A DNA stretch of 64,000 nt. Source: Eudorina sp. 2006-703-Eu-15 (Eukaryota; Chlorophyta; Chlorophyceae; Chlamydomonadales; Volvocaceae). The stretch spans positions 310,001-374,000 of the forward strand of contig BDSI01000069.1 of the NCBI GenBank assembly GCA_003117195.1, read 5' to 3'. The notes below the pieces were generated by a model. The model saw nothing but the letters and a program-made list of their open reading frames with translations. It was not told where the DNA came from and did no database searches. The position numbers and the translations under genes were made by a program. Below, one piece after another: positions 43,690 through 55,300 of the stretch (within the stretch, counting starts at the first letter, position 1; every line of letters begins with the position of its first letter).

Positions 43690-45408
43690 TTAGGCTACTG
43701 TGGGCATCCCACTGCTCCCGGAGGAGAGGGGGCGCCCCGGGCTATCTAGAGCATGTCCTCCCAGACCTGGTGGACTGCACCGGGCTGCAAACGGTCGGGC
43801 AACTGATTCGAGCGGGGGAGGCGCTCCGGATGGTAACCGACGGATGGGCACAGCAACATTCCACATGTTCCGCTCACATGGCACGGTGCGCCGCACGGGC
43901 ATGGGCGACCTTCGTACATGACTGTCTGGGCCCTCGCGCGGGGGCAGGGCGATGGGGTGATGGGCGGCAATGGGCCGAGCTAGACCGGCGCCTAGTTGAC
44001 CTTCGCGCAAGGTTACCAGCGGCCTGGGTGGCAGCAGCCCAAGAGGTACGGGCGGACGGGGCGCAGGTGCCAACGGAAGAAGAGGTGTCGGCCATGCTAC
44101 TCGATCGGATGGGCTGGCGGTGGAAGAATGGGCTAAATGTGGCGAGTATTCGGTTCGGATGGGTACACTAGCCGAGGTGGTGGATCGGCGCAGTGCGACC
44201 CACTTGCTTTTTGCCTGCGAGGTGTTGGGGCTGGGGGCCACCGACCCTCTCACTCAGATGGCGGCGGTCCAGGTCCAGGGGCTGCTGACGTGCTGAGCCG
44301 GCTCTGGCTTAGTACCCGGTGGGAAAATGAGCATAGGGGCCTATTGTTGCCTTACGGTCGATGGCGTCCCGTTGTTGGGCAACTCCCATGTGCGGCACAC
44401 GAGGGTGATGCGGTGTGGGTGCGGAGGATACCAAGTGGAAGGCGGGGGGGCAGACACACCCCGCCAGCACCATTTCTGGTCGTGTCGGGTGGCCCTGGCG
44501 GTGGTGGGTCAGATGGAATCTCGCCTAGGGGCGCGGCTACGGAGGACGCATGTCTGGCTGGCGGAACCCCCGCCGCCCGTGGAGCAATGTGTCTGGGATG
44601 TGGTGGTGTTGACCGCGGTCGCGGCCATGGAAACTGGCCGCCGATTCATGGCCGCCGCCCTGCGGCGGACAGTACCCGGTCAGGGTCCGACTGTGTCGCC
44701 GGGACAGGAGTTGACAGAGCAAGGGGAATGGCGTGCAATTGCTGACTGATGGGGGCGCCTTCATGGGTTTGCCCAGTTGGGCCTCCCGCGACGTGGATGG
44801 ACCTCGGTGGGCCCATTCCACTCTTTCTTGAGAGTGTCGGGGGGTCTTGCGGTGTGCGCGGCCTGCTCCTGAGGGCTGAGGCACGGGTGCCCCGTCCTCT
44901 ATCTGTGTGCTACGGGTTCACCTGCCCGGGGCCCAAGTCGGGGACCTGGCCTGCCCTCAGCGGGGGTAGGCGGCCAGGCTCCCGTTGGTACTTTGTGGCT
45001 TGACCACGGGGTTTCTTTGGATGCGGGTTACTCCACTAGCGGTCGCTGGGCAGTGTCATGTCACGAGCCAGGCGTGGGTCCTCGAAGACCTCGAGAGGGT
45101 GCAACGCTGGGTGCTTCAGGGGTGGTGGTAGCTGGGTAATGGGGTGCCTGTGTGGGCGGCCTTCCCTGTGCTTGGCCTTCTCCACTTCTGGGGATTCCGC
45201 CCTCTGCTGTGCCTGTCCCTTTTGTAGTGTTGCCCCGCTGTGCGCCTCTGCTTGCTTCGGTGTCTGTCTGGGTGGGTTCATGGCCATGTGTGTTTTTGTT
45301 TTCGGCGTTGAGGTGTCTTGCCGCCTAGTCGGTGGGGCCTGCTGGGGCTTGCCCTGGTATACACCATCGATCCCTTTGGGGAGCGCTGTAATGTCCATTC
45401 ATTCATAC
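43690..45408 (+). mobile_element. 5'-truncated non-LTR retrotransposon with ORF2 C-terminus, copy B
   Basis: A frame to 44171 ends MLLDRMGWRWKNGLN; after a frameshift a second runs 44327-44748 with RCGCGGYQ, HHFWSCRVALAVVGQM, THVWLAEPPP and CVWDVVVLTAVAAMETGRR, the zinc-binding C-terminal region of algal non-LTR ORF2 proteins. A 3' UTR of about 650 bp follows, homologous near its end to copy A, and closes with ATTCATTCAT. No reverse transcriptase domain is left and the frame is broken, so it cannot move on its own. It sits exactly between the inverted histone pairs 2 and 3. Confidence 0.75.
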
Positions 45409-45580
45409 TGATACCGGCCTACGATATTATTTCATCACTCTTGTTTTGGTGCAATTGTGTAACCTGTCCGGTGCGCCATGGCAGTTTCGTTTATGCAGTG
45501 TATGGTGAGGACGCTTCGGCTGTCACCGATGACCCGCGGGTCCACTGTAACATCATTAACAATAATCAATAAATCACTCT
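45409..45580 (+). mobile_element. Second LINE 3' end (AATAAT-tail family)
   Basis: GTGCGCCATGGCAG, TGCAGTGTATGGTGAGGA, GGCTGTCACCGATGACCCGC and CACTGTAACATC, then AACAATAATCAATAA. These blocks match the right arm of the foldback at 41300-41415, so this is a short 3' piece of that family abutting copy B. Confidence 0.7.
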
Positions 45581-45927
45581 TGCGACAGTGCGTTCACGGA
45601 CCACACACTATGGCTGGCAGGCACCAACAATCCTTTTGGGGGTCCACTGGAACATAGAGCAATCTTCACGGCTGTCACCGAGTAGTACAACCGTCCTCTT
45701 TGGGTCTCCCTCAGTGCTCTCAACGTAAGCTCAGCGAAACGCTGTGCGATTGAACGCCTTACGGATTTGCTCAGCTGTGTGAGCCTACAGCCCTACACGA
45801 GACCGTACTGTGTACCCGGAGTGCGAGCTGCGTCCAAAAACGGCGTTGCGTTCGGTTGCCCGACCCGCTATTATAAGTCCAGATGACCGGCTCCACAACG
45901 GCACCTATCCCTGCCGTCCACTATGAT
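45581..45927. other. Intergenic between LINE pieces and H4 copy 3
   Basis: About 350 bp. I see no gene or repeat here. Confidence 0.4.
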
Positions 45928-45943
45928 GGTGTTGAGAAACACC
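45928..45943 (-). terminator. Histone 3' palindrome of H4 copy 3
   Basis: GGTGTTGAGAAACACC, 52 bp beyond the H4 stop codon. Confidence 0.95.
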
Positions 45944-45995
45944 GAGTTGAGAAGGAAGGGAGCCGCTGTCTCAGAAGCTTGCGCAGCACAAGCTC

Positions 45996-47106
<1,111 letters not shown>

Positions 47107-47143
47107 TTCAACACGGGCGCGGGGCTTGCCTATACCAAAACAC

Positions 47144-47159
47144 GGTGTTTCTCAACACC
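47144..47159 (+). terminator. Histone 3' palindrome of H3 copy 3
   Basis: GGTGTTTCTCAACACC, 37 bp after the stop codon. Confidence 0.95.
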
Positions 47160-49403
47160 ACCGATTTGGGAGGAGCTTGGTTGTGTGATCGTTACATAGC
47201 TCGTCGGGCCGACGCTGATCGTGGCAGCTACCCAGGGCTGCCCTAGGGCCCATCGGCCCCCGATTTGATCCTTCACCTTCAACGTCTACGAAGTACGCGA
47301 GGGCTCCACGCTCACCGTCTCGATTCACAAATACTCTTCAATATTACCTAACTCAGACTTCTTTACAACTCTCCCATTGCTGTCTCTTGTGGCGGGGCGG
47401 ACTGGCCGGTCGTGGTTCCGGCTTTCTATTAGGAAACGGCTGGACTGGGGACCGCTGCCAAGGGCCCTTACACAGCAAGTGAGCAACAGCCAAGCAAACG
47501 CTGGCCGCGCGGCCAAACACCCGTAGCGACGGATGGCCGCGCGACCGACACACACGCAGCGCGCCAGAGAAACAGCCACAAGCCCAGGCCGGCACCGACG
47601 AGGGGACTCAGCCCGCCTCGGGCGGCCCCCAGGAAGCAGGCCACCAAACCACACTCACAGACCCCCAGAGCCGAAGGCCCCACAAAACCGTATACACCCC
47701 CTCGGCGCAAACATAGCCCTCCCTCCAGGCGCGCGGGAGGCGCCCTCCCGGGTCTCGCGCCAGGGCTGAGCGCCTGAGCCAGTCATTGCAGATCTCGGCG
47801 GAACTGAGCAGGAGGGATACGGCGGGATGGCAACGCTTGGTTGTCGGAGGGAGGGGCGGGCGAGAAGTCAGGCAGTCCGAATGGTGAATACTGCTAGGCT
47901 GTAATGCTCTTCTGCGTGAAGGCAGATTGACTTCACCAGGAGAGCGATAGAAAAAAACACCGCCACGGCGGTCCAGTTGTACGACAGTCACACAGAACCA
48001 GCCTTAGAAGCTCCGGTCGCTTCGCTCACATGAGCGATAGGCCCCCGGGCATGTGATCAAAGCAAGCACCTAGAAGTGATGCAGCACTGACCATGCATGC
48101 ACGCGCACGCACAACCCAGACAGACCCAGTCGCCTGCCGGTCGTCCGCCGACGGATGTGTGACATGGCGGTCCCCAACGAGACGGCCCACAGGTAGTCGT
48201 CTCGTTGAGGCCACCACGGTGATTCAAAACCTACATCCGTCGCATCTAAGCCAACAATACAACGGTGAGCTGCAAGCCATGTTGATCTCGACACTGCTAT
48301 CATACTCGAATAGGTTGCGCCCACCATCTTTACTACTCCCCATAAACGTAGTTGAGGCGCATAGGGTAATTCGAACCCGGAACCGCCGAGTTGACACATG
48401 AATGAATGAATGAACGACCATGAATGAATGAATGAACGTCACATGTTGAGCCTCAAAAGCCTTTAAAACACACCGGCCTCCAACTTTGTTGTGTGCTTCA
48501 CGTTCCTCATTGAATTTGGACTCCATGGGTTCGACTGGCCTCCCCGCCAGTGATTCCGCGGGTTTGGCGCGGTTTCAAGGAGAGGCAATCCTGGCGCGCT
48601 GGTAACCTGGTGTGTTGGCCGGAATGGCTGCATGCCGCCCCCCTCCGCGGGTGACGGAGGATGGGTGCGCAGTCCTTGGTAGGGGCTGATGAGATGAAGC
48701 GCCTACGAGCTATCCGAGCCCGTTGGAACACTCGATCTGTTACGTGGAGTGATAATGCTCTAATACGGATGTGAGAGAATGCGGAAGCGTAAAGTACAAT
48801 GTTACCGGTTAGTTGGCACTTGAAGACCAATGTCCGCCTTCACGGGACTAATCGAATTAATTATGTAGCCGCAAGGCGGTACGGAATGAAACCGACGTAC
48901 GGACTTACTGTGAGGTAACTCCACGTAGAATAATAATGACGTAATATTATTGTTAGGAACGTAACACGGTCGGGATACGGGTCCACCTGGCACGTCACTA
49001 GCTTTGGATGCATCAGATTGTCCCCGCGATGAACAAATTCTGTAAAAGCCTGTCATGGAGCACCAAGCATCTCACCTGGGCCGCGTCCATGCATGGCATA
49101 TCCCGGCCTGGCTTGTGACAGTCCCTGATAGTCACAATGTGACTGTGTGTGCACCAATCATGATCTGTCGTACACAGTACGAGAGTTGCCTAGTTGCCGA
49201 AGACATGTACGGTAAATGCGGTCCTGATAGATTTGCACGGCGTTGCGCACAGTTGGGCCGACGCAGTACTCTTTCGCTGAGTGGCCCCGCCGACCTCCTG
49301 CCATGCTTCAATATTCCTAGGTTTCTAGGTTTGTTTTCATCCATGTTACGTATGCGACCGGCAAAAATGCAGCAACTTGTTTATGCATCTGTCAATGTGA
49401 GGT
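47160..49403. other. Intergenic, H3 copy 3 to H2B copy 2
   Basis: 2.2 kb without a supportable gene. 47500-47760 is C/A-rich with scattered low complexity, and 48400-48440 carries (GAAT)n, possibly the tail of an old LINE insertion. Open frames are short and featureless. Confidence 0.45.
48400..48440 (+). repeat. (GAAT)n microsatellite
   Basis: GAATGAATGAATGAA occurs twice, separated by CGACCAT. The motif is the same as the tail of retrotransposon copies A, B and C. Confidence 0.7.
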
Positions 49404-49419
49404 GGTGTTGAGAAACACC
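49404..49419 (-). terminator. Histone 3' palindrome of H2B copy 2
   Basis: GGTGTTGAGAAACACC, 35 bp beyond the stop codon; flanks identical to copy 1. Confidence 0.95.
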
Positions 49420-49453
49420 GGGTTTGGTAAGATGACTGCCAGGCAGGCCGACC

Positions 49454-49936
49454 TCACTGCGAGGTGAACTTGGTGACTGCCTTGGTGCCCTCGGACACAG
49501 CGTGCTTGGCCAGCTCGCCCGGCAGAACCAGGCGCACAGCAGTCTGGATTTCGCGCGACGTGACGGTGGGCTTCTTGTTGTAGCGGCTGAGCTTGGAGGC
49601 CTCGGTGGCGATCTTCTCGAACAGGTCGTTGATGAAGCTGTTCATGATGCTCATCGCCTTGGAGCTGATGCCGGTGTCGGGGTGCACCTGCTTCAGCACC
49701 TTGTAGATGTACAGCTTGTAGGTCTCGCTCTTGGAGACCTTGGCCTTCTTCTTGGCCTTCTTCTCGCCCTCATCGCCACCGGCAGCTGGCTCCTTCGCGG
49801 CCTTCTTCGCCGGCGCCTTCTTCTCTTTCTTCGGCTTCTTCTCCTTGTCGGCCTTAGCCGGCTTAGCCTCCGCCTTGGGCTCTGCGGCCTCGGCCTTCTC
49901 GGCGGGCTTCTCCTCCTTGGGGTTCTTAGGGGCCAT
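49454..49936 (-). CDS. H2B: Histone H2B, copy 2
   Basis: 160 aa, identical in protein to copy 1, with the only coding difference I noticed being silent. The similarity continues through the 3' palindrome and into the promoter. Divergent from H2A copy 2. Its TATA-like box is altered relative to copy 1. Confidence 0.99.
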   Translation of the reverse strand: MAPKNPKEEKPAEKAEAAEPKAEAKPAKADKEKKPKKEKKAPAKKAAKEPAAGGDEGEKKAKKKAKVSKSETYKLYIYKVLKQVHPDTGISSKAMSIMNSFINDLFEKIATEASKLSRYNKKPTVTSREIQTAVRLVLPGELAKHAVSEGTKAVTKFTSQ

Positions 49937-50228
49937 GGTAGAGATGGAAAGTAAACTGAGGTTAAATGTAGAAAGTCTAAACTTAAAAGTATAAATTATT
50001 CAGTCACACTGCCAGCTTTATGACAGGATTGTTTGTATGCGGGTCGTTGGTGGTTGCGTCCCGGTGATCCGAACCACGCTCGGCCAACCGCCTAGATGTT
50101 GAGAAGGTTCGTAACTCCACGGCGCTCCGTGCGAATACAAATGAATACAAATAGCGCATCTTACGGAGTGATTTACAAAGCTATTGTTCAAACATTCGTT
50201 CTCTCTAGAAATCTAAGACATCTCCACA
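49937..50228. promoter_or_regulatory. Divergent H2B-H2A promoter, pair 2
   Basis: 292 bp. It carries the same conserved block (about 50040-50095) as pair 1. A 3-bp loss in the ACTTTATAAAAG stretch of pair 1 (here ACTTAAAAG near 49981) removes the TATAAAG box that faces H2B. Confidence 0.8.
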
Positions 50229-50627
50229 ATGGCTGGCCGTGGCAAGGGCAAGACTGCTGGAAAGAAGGCTGTTAGCCGCAGCTCTAAGGCCGGCCTGCAG
50301 TTCCCGGTTGGCCGCATTGCTCGGTATCTGAAGAAGGGCAAGTACGCTGAGCGCATCGGTGCCGGTGCACCCGTGTACCTCGCGGCCGTTCTGGAGTACC
50401 TGACTGCTGAGGTGTTGGAGCTGGCGGGCAACGCCGCCCGCGACAACAAGAAGAACCGCATTATCCCGCGCCACATCCAGCTGGCCATCCGCAACGACGA
50501 GGAGCTGGGCAAGCTGCTGGGCGAGGTGACCATCGCGTCCGGCGGTGTGCTGCCCAACATCCACGCGGTGCTGCTGCCCAAGAAGTCCAAGGCCGGCAAG
50601 GGCGAGGACGGCTCCGCTGCCGTCTAA
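50229..50627 (+). CDS. H2A: Histone H2A, copy 2
   Basis: 132 aa, identical in protein to copy 1; the visible coding difference is one silent change in the SAAV tail. After the stop codon the flank is shorter than in copy 1, and the 3' palindrome has a changed loop. Confidence 0.99.
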   Translation: MAGRGKGKTAGKKAVSRSSKAGLQFPVGRIARYLKKGKYAERIGAGAPVYLAAVLEYLTAEVLELAGNAARDNKKNRIIPRHIQLAIRNDEELGKLLGEVTIASGGVLPNIHAVLLPKKSKAGKGEDGSAAV

Positions 50628-50656
50628 ACTGCTACGTGTTATCTTACTTTAAACCC

Positions 50657-50672
50657 GGTGTTTGTCAACACC
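50657..50672 (+). terminator. Histone 3' palindrome of H2A copy 2, loop variant
   Basis: GGTGTTTGTCAACACC: the 6-bp stem is intact but the loop is TGTC instead of the TCTC found in the nine other copies here. Confidence 0.9.
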
Positions 50673-50999
50673 ACCCATTGCATGACAAGGACCATAAGGA
50701 GACCTAATGGCAGTTAGGAGTGGGTTTATCGTACTCGTGGTTATGTCTTTGATCACCATGGAGGACCCCCAATTAGTTTTTTTACACTGGTCACGCCAGT
50801 CCCGTTATCAACCGGCTAGCCTCAATCTCAGCCCGGGCACGTGTCCCGCAGCGTGACCAACCCCATCAGAACCTATCGTGCCCACTTATCACAGTGCAAG
50901 AGATGTATCATGACAAGAGCATGCAGTGCTGCTTGCCTTTTAGGTGACAGTGAAAGCCAGTACTGTCCAGTCTATCTGTGTGTGCGTCTGTTTTATCTG

Positions 51000-51205
51000 G
51001 TTGGCGGTGCATAACCCCATACTTGTACAACTACACATACGAGCCGTTGGCCCAAGGGCACGCGAATAACGCCCCAAAGCATGCGCATGATACCAGCAGG
51101 AAAATGGAGACTGCCACCGTCTAAAGGGGACGATTGAGTTGCGGTGGGCCAACATGCGCTCCAAGAGCCTTGCGGGTCCCAGGCCATGGCTTCCAGCATG
51201 ATAAT
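51000..51205 (-). repeat. Diverged repeat shared with 39530-39800
   Basis: On the minus strand it reads ATGCTGGAAGCCATGGCCTG and CTCAATCGTCCCCTTTAG, matching 39588-39680 with small indels. Confidence 0.6.
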
Positions 51206-51254
51206 GAAATGGGGAGTCTATCCGTATCCGAGTTCTGCGAGTGCGGGACCGGCG

Positions 51255-51370
51255 ACCCGTGAATGAATGACTGAACGTTACAGCGGACCCCAAAAGGGAC
51301 CGACGGTGTATACCAGGGCAAAGCCCAACAGGCCCCATCGACAAGGCGGCAAGACACCTCTACACCATGA
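51255..51370 (-). mobile_element. 3' end of a non-LTR retrotransposon (ATTC tail), copy C
   Basis: GAATGAATGACTGAACG, then CAGCGGACCCCAAAAGGGAC, GGTGTATACCAGGGC and GGCGGCAAGACACCTC. It is the same 3' end as copies A and B, cut after about 115 bp. Confidence 0.75.
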
Positions 51371-52359
51371 AGTAAAAATGGCTGTGGGATGCGAACACCA
51401 ATCCCAACAGCAGCTCTACGTCAACGCGACCGTCCGTCCTTCAAGTCAGCTCTTAATCCGTCGCACGAACATAACCAACAAGAGAGATCTCGTCGCAACA
51501 ACAACGGCTTGTTCCCCGATTGCTCCACTCAGTACGGCTCCTTCCTGCGTTCATCTTGTGCCAGATCCTGCCGTACCTCCTGCAGTGGGGCTGCTACAGC
51601 CCAGCACATTCTAGCTCCTGCAGACCGTCGTCACATAGAACGGTCGCGGTCCCATTCGGGTCTTTCTTGGTAGGTACCAGCTGCCCAAATTTCTTCATTT
51701 CTCTTCCTCGTGTTATCATTCATTCGCTCTTGGTGGTCAGGCGCTCTAAGTTCCCGCTCAACAACTCTCCCATGCAGCCACTCGACACCACCCGCATACG
51801 CACTCATTCACTTCGCACCATTTGGGTTGGGTGGGTGCATGTTGGAGCAGGGTTATAGCCGCCCCCGTCGGGGCCGCATCGATGTGTAAACAACGCACAC
51901 GGACACACACGGGCGGGCTTCCTCGCAAAACACACCTTGCAGGTGTCCGCACCCGGACGTCACCCATGCGTACCGCAAAACTTCGTGTCAATGCATCCTG
52001 TCGTCAAAAGCCTCCCCCCATGCATGTATCCTTCCTACCACAGCATCGCAAGCAGCACTCCACGATTGTGGTTCCAAAATCTGCGAAGAAGCAGTACAGA
52101 GGAGAACAACCCGCTCCGCACACCCACGCGGGTGCTACCGCTGCGACCAATCGTCGCATCGCTCCGCACCCGCGGAGCCCACCGTTGCAGGCCAGTGCGA
52201 AAGTGCAACACAAAATTCCCCGGTACATGTCGTCACTCCAAACATAGCACCCTGAGTGAACCCAAATCCTACTTTTAAAAACATCAGACGTGAATGGGCC
52301 AACCCGTTGGTGCGCACCAGCCTATAGCAGCGGCCGTCCAAAGGCCGCCGCGCCCAGCC

Positions 52360-55300
52360 CTAGCCACCGCCAGGCGTCGCCACTCGAATCGCGTGCAGCA
52401 CCACGTCCAGCACCACCTTGTAGGCCGGCGCGGATCGGCCGGCCGGCTTGCAGCAGTCGATGTGGTCGTTCTCCGGCAGCGTCAGCGCGGCTCCGAAGCC
52501 CGGGTACGCCGAGTCGGGTGCCACGATCAGGATGCGCGGGATGACCCCGGACAGCTGCGTGGGCAGCCCCTCCAGCATGGACACCAGACGCAGCGAACCC
52601 CCGGGTGCGTCGTGCAGCTCCCGCAGCCGATTGTTCAGGCTGAGCAGGTGCGGACCTGGCGGGTTGACGGCAGGGAGAGCGGGCCGGTGGGCTACAGGAA
52701 ATTGGAAGGGCCGGTAGGGGCGAACGGCCGAGGCGACTGCTGTACCGCCGCTGCCCGCCACGGCAGCGCAACATGGCAACGCACCGGGACAAATGAGACA
52801 ACAGCTGCCGCAAGCCACGCACAAGTAATGGGCGAGGCCGGGCGCTAGGGTCTCGCTGCAGGACCACGCCTTCATCTGTCGGTCGGCTAGCATCCCCCTG
52901 CTGCTCAAAGAGGCTCGTGAGCAGCACCGGGCGGGCCGCAGGCGGTGGCCGTGCTGACACCGGCTTGGGGCCCCTGCCCGGAGGTGCCACCCGCCCTCCC
53001 CAGGGGAGGATGATCGGGTTCGGTCTGGGCTTGCGTGTCGCTTTGACCCCCTCCCTCCCTCCCTCCCTGCCTGCCTCCCTGGCCTCACCCGGCGTGAGTC
53101 GTGCCAGCGAGGGCGCCGGCAGCGCACCCGGCAGGTGCCGCAGCTTCCATCCCATGGCCGCTATCCCGTTTCCAAAGTGCGGGGTGCCGAAGAAGACGAT
53201 GCCGCGGGTCGAGGGTGCCAGTGCGGCGAGGGGGCCTCCTGCATCCATCAAGCGGAGGGCCGCATCCGGGTCGGGGTGGGTGGTGAGGCGGCGCCCAAAA
53301 GCCCAGCAGGACCGGGTCCATGCCTGGGGTGCAACTCTGGCAGAGGCAACAATGTCCCGGGCACATAATCATCGATGCATGTAGGGCAGGGTTGGAGAGA
53401 CTGCTGACGGCCTACCACGCAGCTTCGCCACCGCGACCAATTCAAGACACGGGACTAGTGAATCAATCAAATCACCCATCGCGTCTTCCCCTGTCACCAT
53501 GTTGACAAACGTGCACGACCTTAGATGCACTTGGTCTAGTCCTGTCGGCCCTCAAGCCCTCCCCGCACTCCAGACCCCCTCCCCTGCCCGCCCATCGTTG
53601 CAAACTAGCCCATAACAACCCCCTCACCCGTGGCGGCCTGGTCCATGCTCCTGGCCAGCATCTCCTTGACCAGCAGCCCGCCCATCGAGTGCGCCACGAA
53701 CACCACGGGCCGCTGGCCGGTGCCCACCCCCGCCGCCGCCAGCTGCCCCATCACCCGGCTCACGTTGTCCTCCAGCGGCAGCGACTCGCCCTAGTGGGGA
53801 CGGCAGGTGCAGCAGAGCAAACAGCACACGGCGAGGGCCCGGATCACCCTGACCCAGGTCCAAATCCGGCTCCGATCATCCGGCGGAGGGCGCAGTTAAG
53901 ACGGGAACGGCTGCATCAAGCAAGACCACGGTCGCCGCTCTCGGGCTGGCGGCTGACTGGGGTGCAACCCACGGCCCCCGAGGATGCAGTAGTAGGATGC
54001 ACCTGTGCTTGCGGGACTGTACCTCTGCCGCCGCGGCGCGCTCGAGTTAAGGCCGGCAGGGATGTTAAGAGGGATCCCTGCGTCGTTCCTGGACATCCCT
54101 GCCGTTCAGGGACGACACAAGGGTCCCCCACTGCCAAAACTCGTGAACCCGAGTAGATCTGCGTCCTGCACTGGTGCTTTCCGCTGCGGACGCGATTGCG
54201 GGCCCACCCCATCCGCCCAACCGCACCTCCCACGCCGACACGGGCGCCAGGTACTCGACGCTCAGCAGCCGCGCCCCGGGGACGTCCTCCGCCAGCCAAG
54301 TGGAGGGCCAGCACGCGGAGCGCTCCATGTGGGACGCGGCCGACCCGCGGGTCATCACACCCGCCTTGCGCCAGGTGATGAAAGGACCGCCTCGGATGCC
54401 GTGGACAAACACCACGTCCACTTGCGGCAGGGCGTCCGGGTTGGCCGCCGCCGCCGCCGCCGTCGATCCCGCCGCTGAGTCAGGTGGCAGGTCGCTGTAC
54501 GGCGCTGGGTACGTGGGCATTGCAGCGGCCGGGATCGGCGCTCCGCCGGCGCCTGTGCTGCTACTTCTATTGCTCGCGCTACCACCATCACCACCACTGG
54601 AGCCGAGATCCGGGAGCCCCGCAACCGGGCGGTGGGTAAACCCTGCGGCATTGGACGATTTGCTGTCCGAAGGGCCGCTCTCTGTGCCAGGTGAGGGTGG
54701 CAGGGACGGCCCTGAGACGGCATCAACCCCTGCGCCGGCAGTCTCGGTTTTCACCTGTGCCGCTGCGGCACGTGGTGCATGTTGCAAAGGCTCCGCCACG
54801 GTCGCCGCGGCGACTGCCGGGAGCGGCGGCGGTGGCGGCCTGGCATCTGCGGTGGCGGGGGCGGCGCCATGAGGCGTCGCCGCCAGCGACGCCGTGCTCC
54901 AGGCAGCTAAAGGTCGCGATAGGAGGTACCGCATCGCATCCGTCATTGTTCCTAACGCCGAAGACGCCGTCGCCGCCGCCGCCGACAGACCGTACGGCGC
55001 CAGCGCCGGCGGCAACCCCGTCCCTGCGCCGTCGCCCAAGCCACCGGAAACGGAAGCCGCCCCACAGCCCATCGCGACGACCGTCGCTCCGCCGCATCCA
55101 GGCTCGAGGCCACACACCGGCAACCCCGCAGGCGCCGACGCCGCCGGCAGCAGCGCTGACGCTGCACCCGAGCTCCTAGCGACCGCCGCCCCGGGGGCTG
55201 CCGGGCCGGCCGGCAGTCCCGCCTCATCCGACCCGGACCCCACGTCGGCCATGGCAGATGCGGCCGCCACCGTCGCGACCAACGGCAGCGTTGCCTGCTC

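Larger units (their letters stand above)
50673..52359. other. Intergenic, H2A copy 2 to SERAC1-like gene 3' end
   Basis: 1.7 kb. It contains the diverged repeat at 51000-51205 and LINE copy C at 51255-51370. The rest shows no gene; the 3' UTR of the minus-strand lipase gene lies on the right. Confidence 0.45.

Noticed and set aside
48340..48385. GGTTCGAATTACC on the minus strand, resembling a tRNA T-arm
   Set aside because: The stem is not closed and no cloverleaf forms upstream; more likely part of a SINE remnant or chance.
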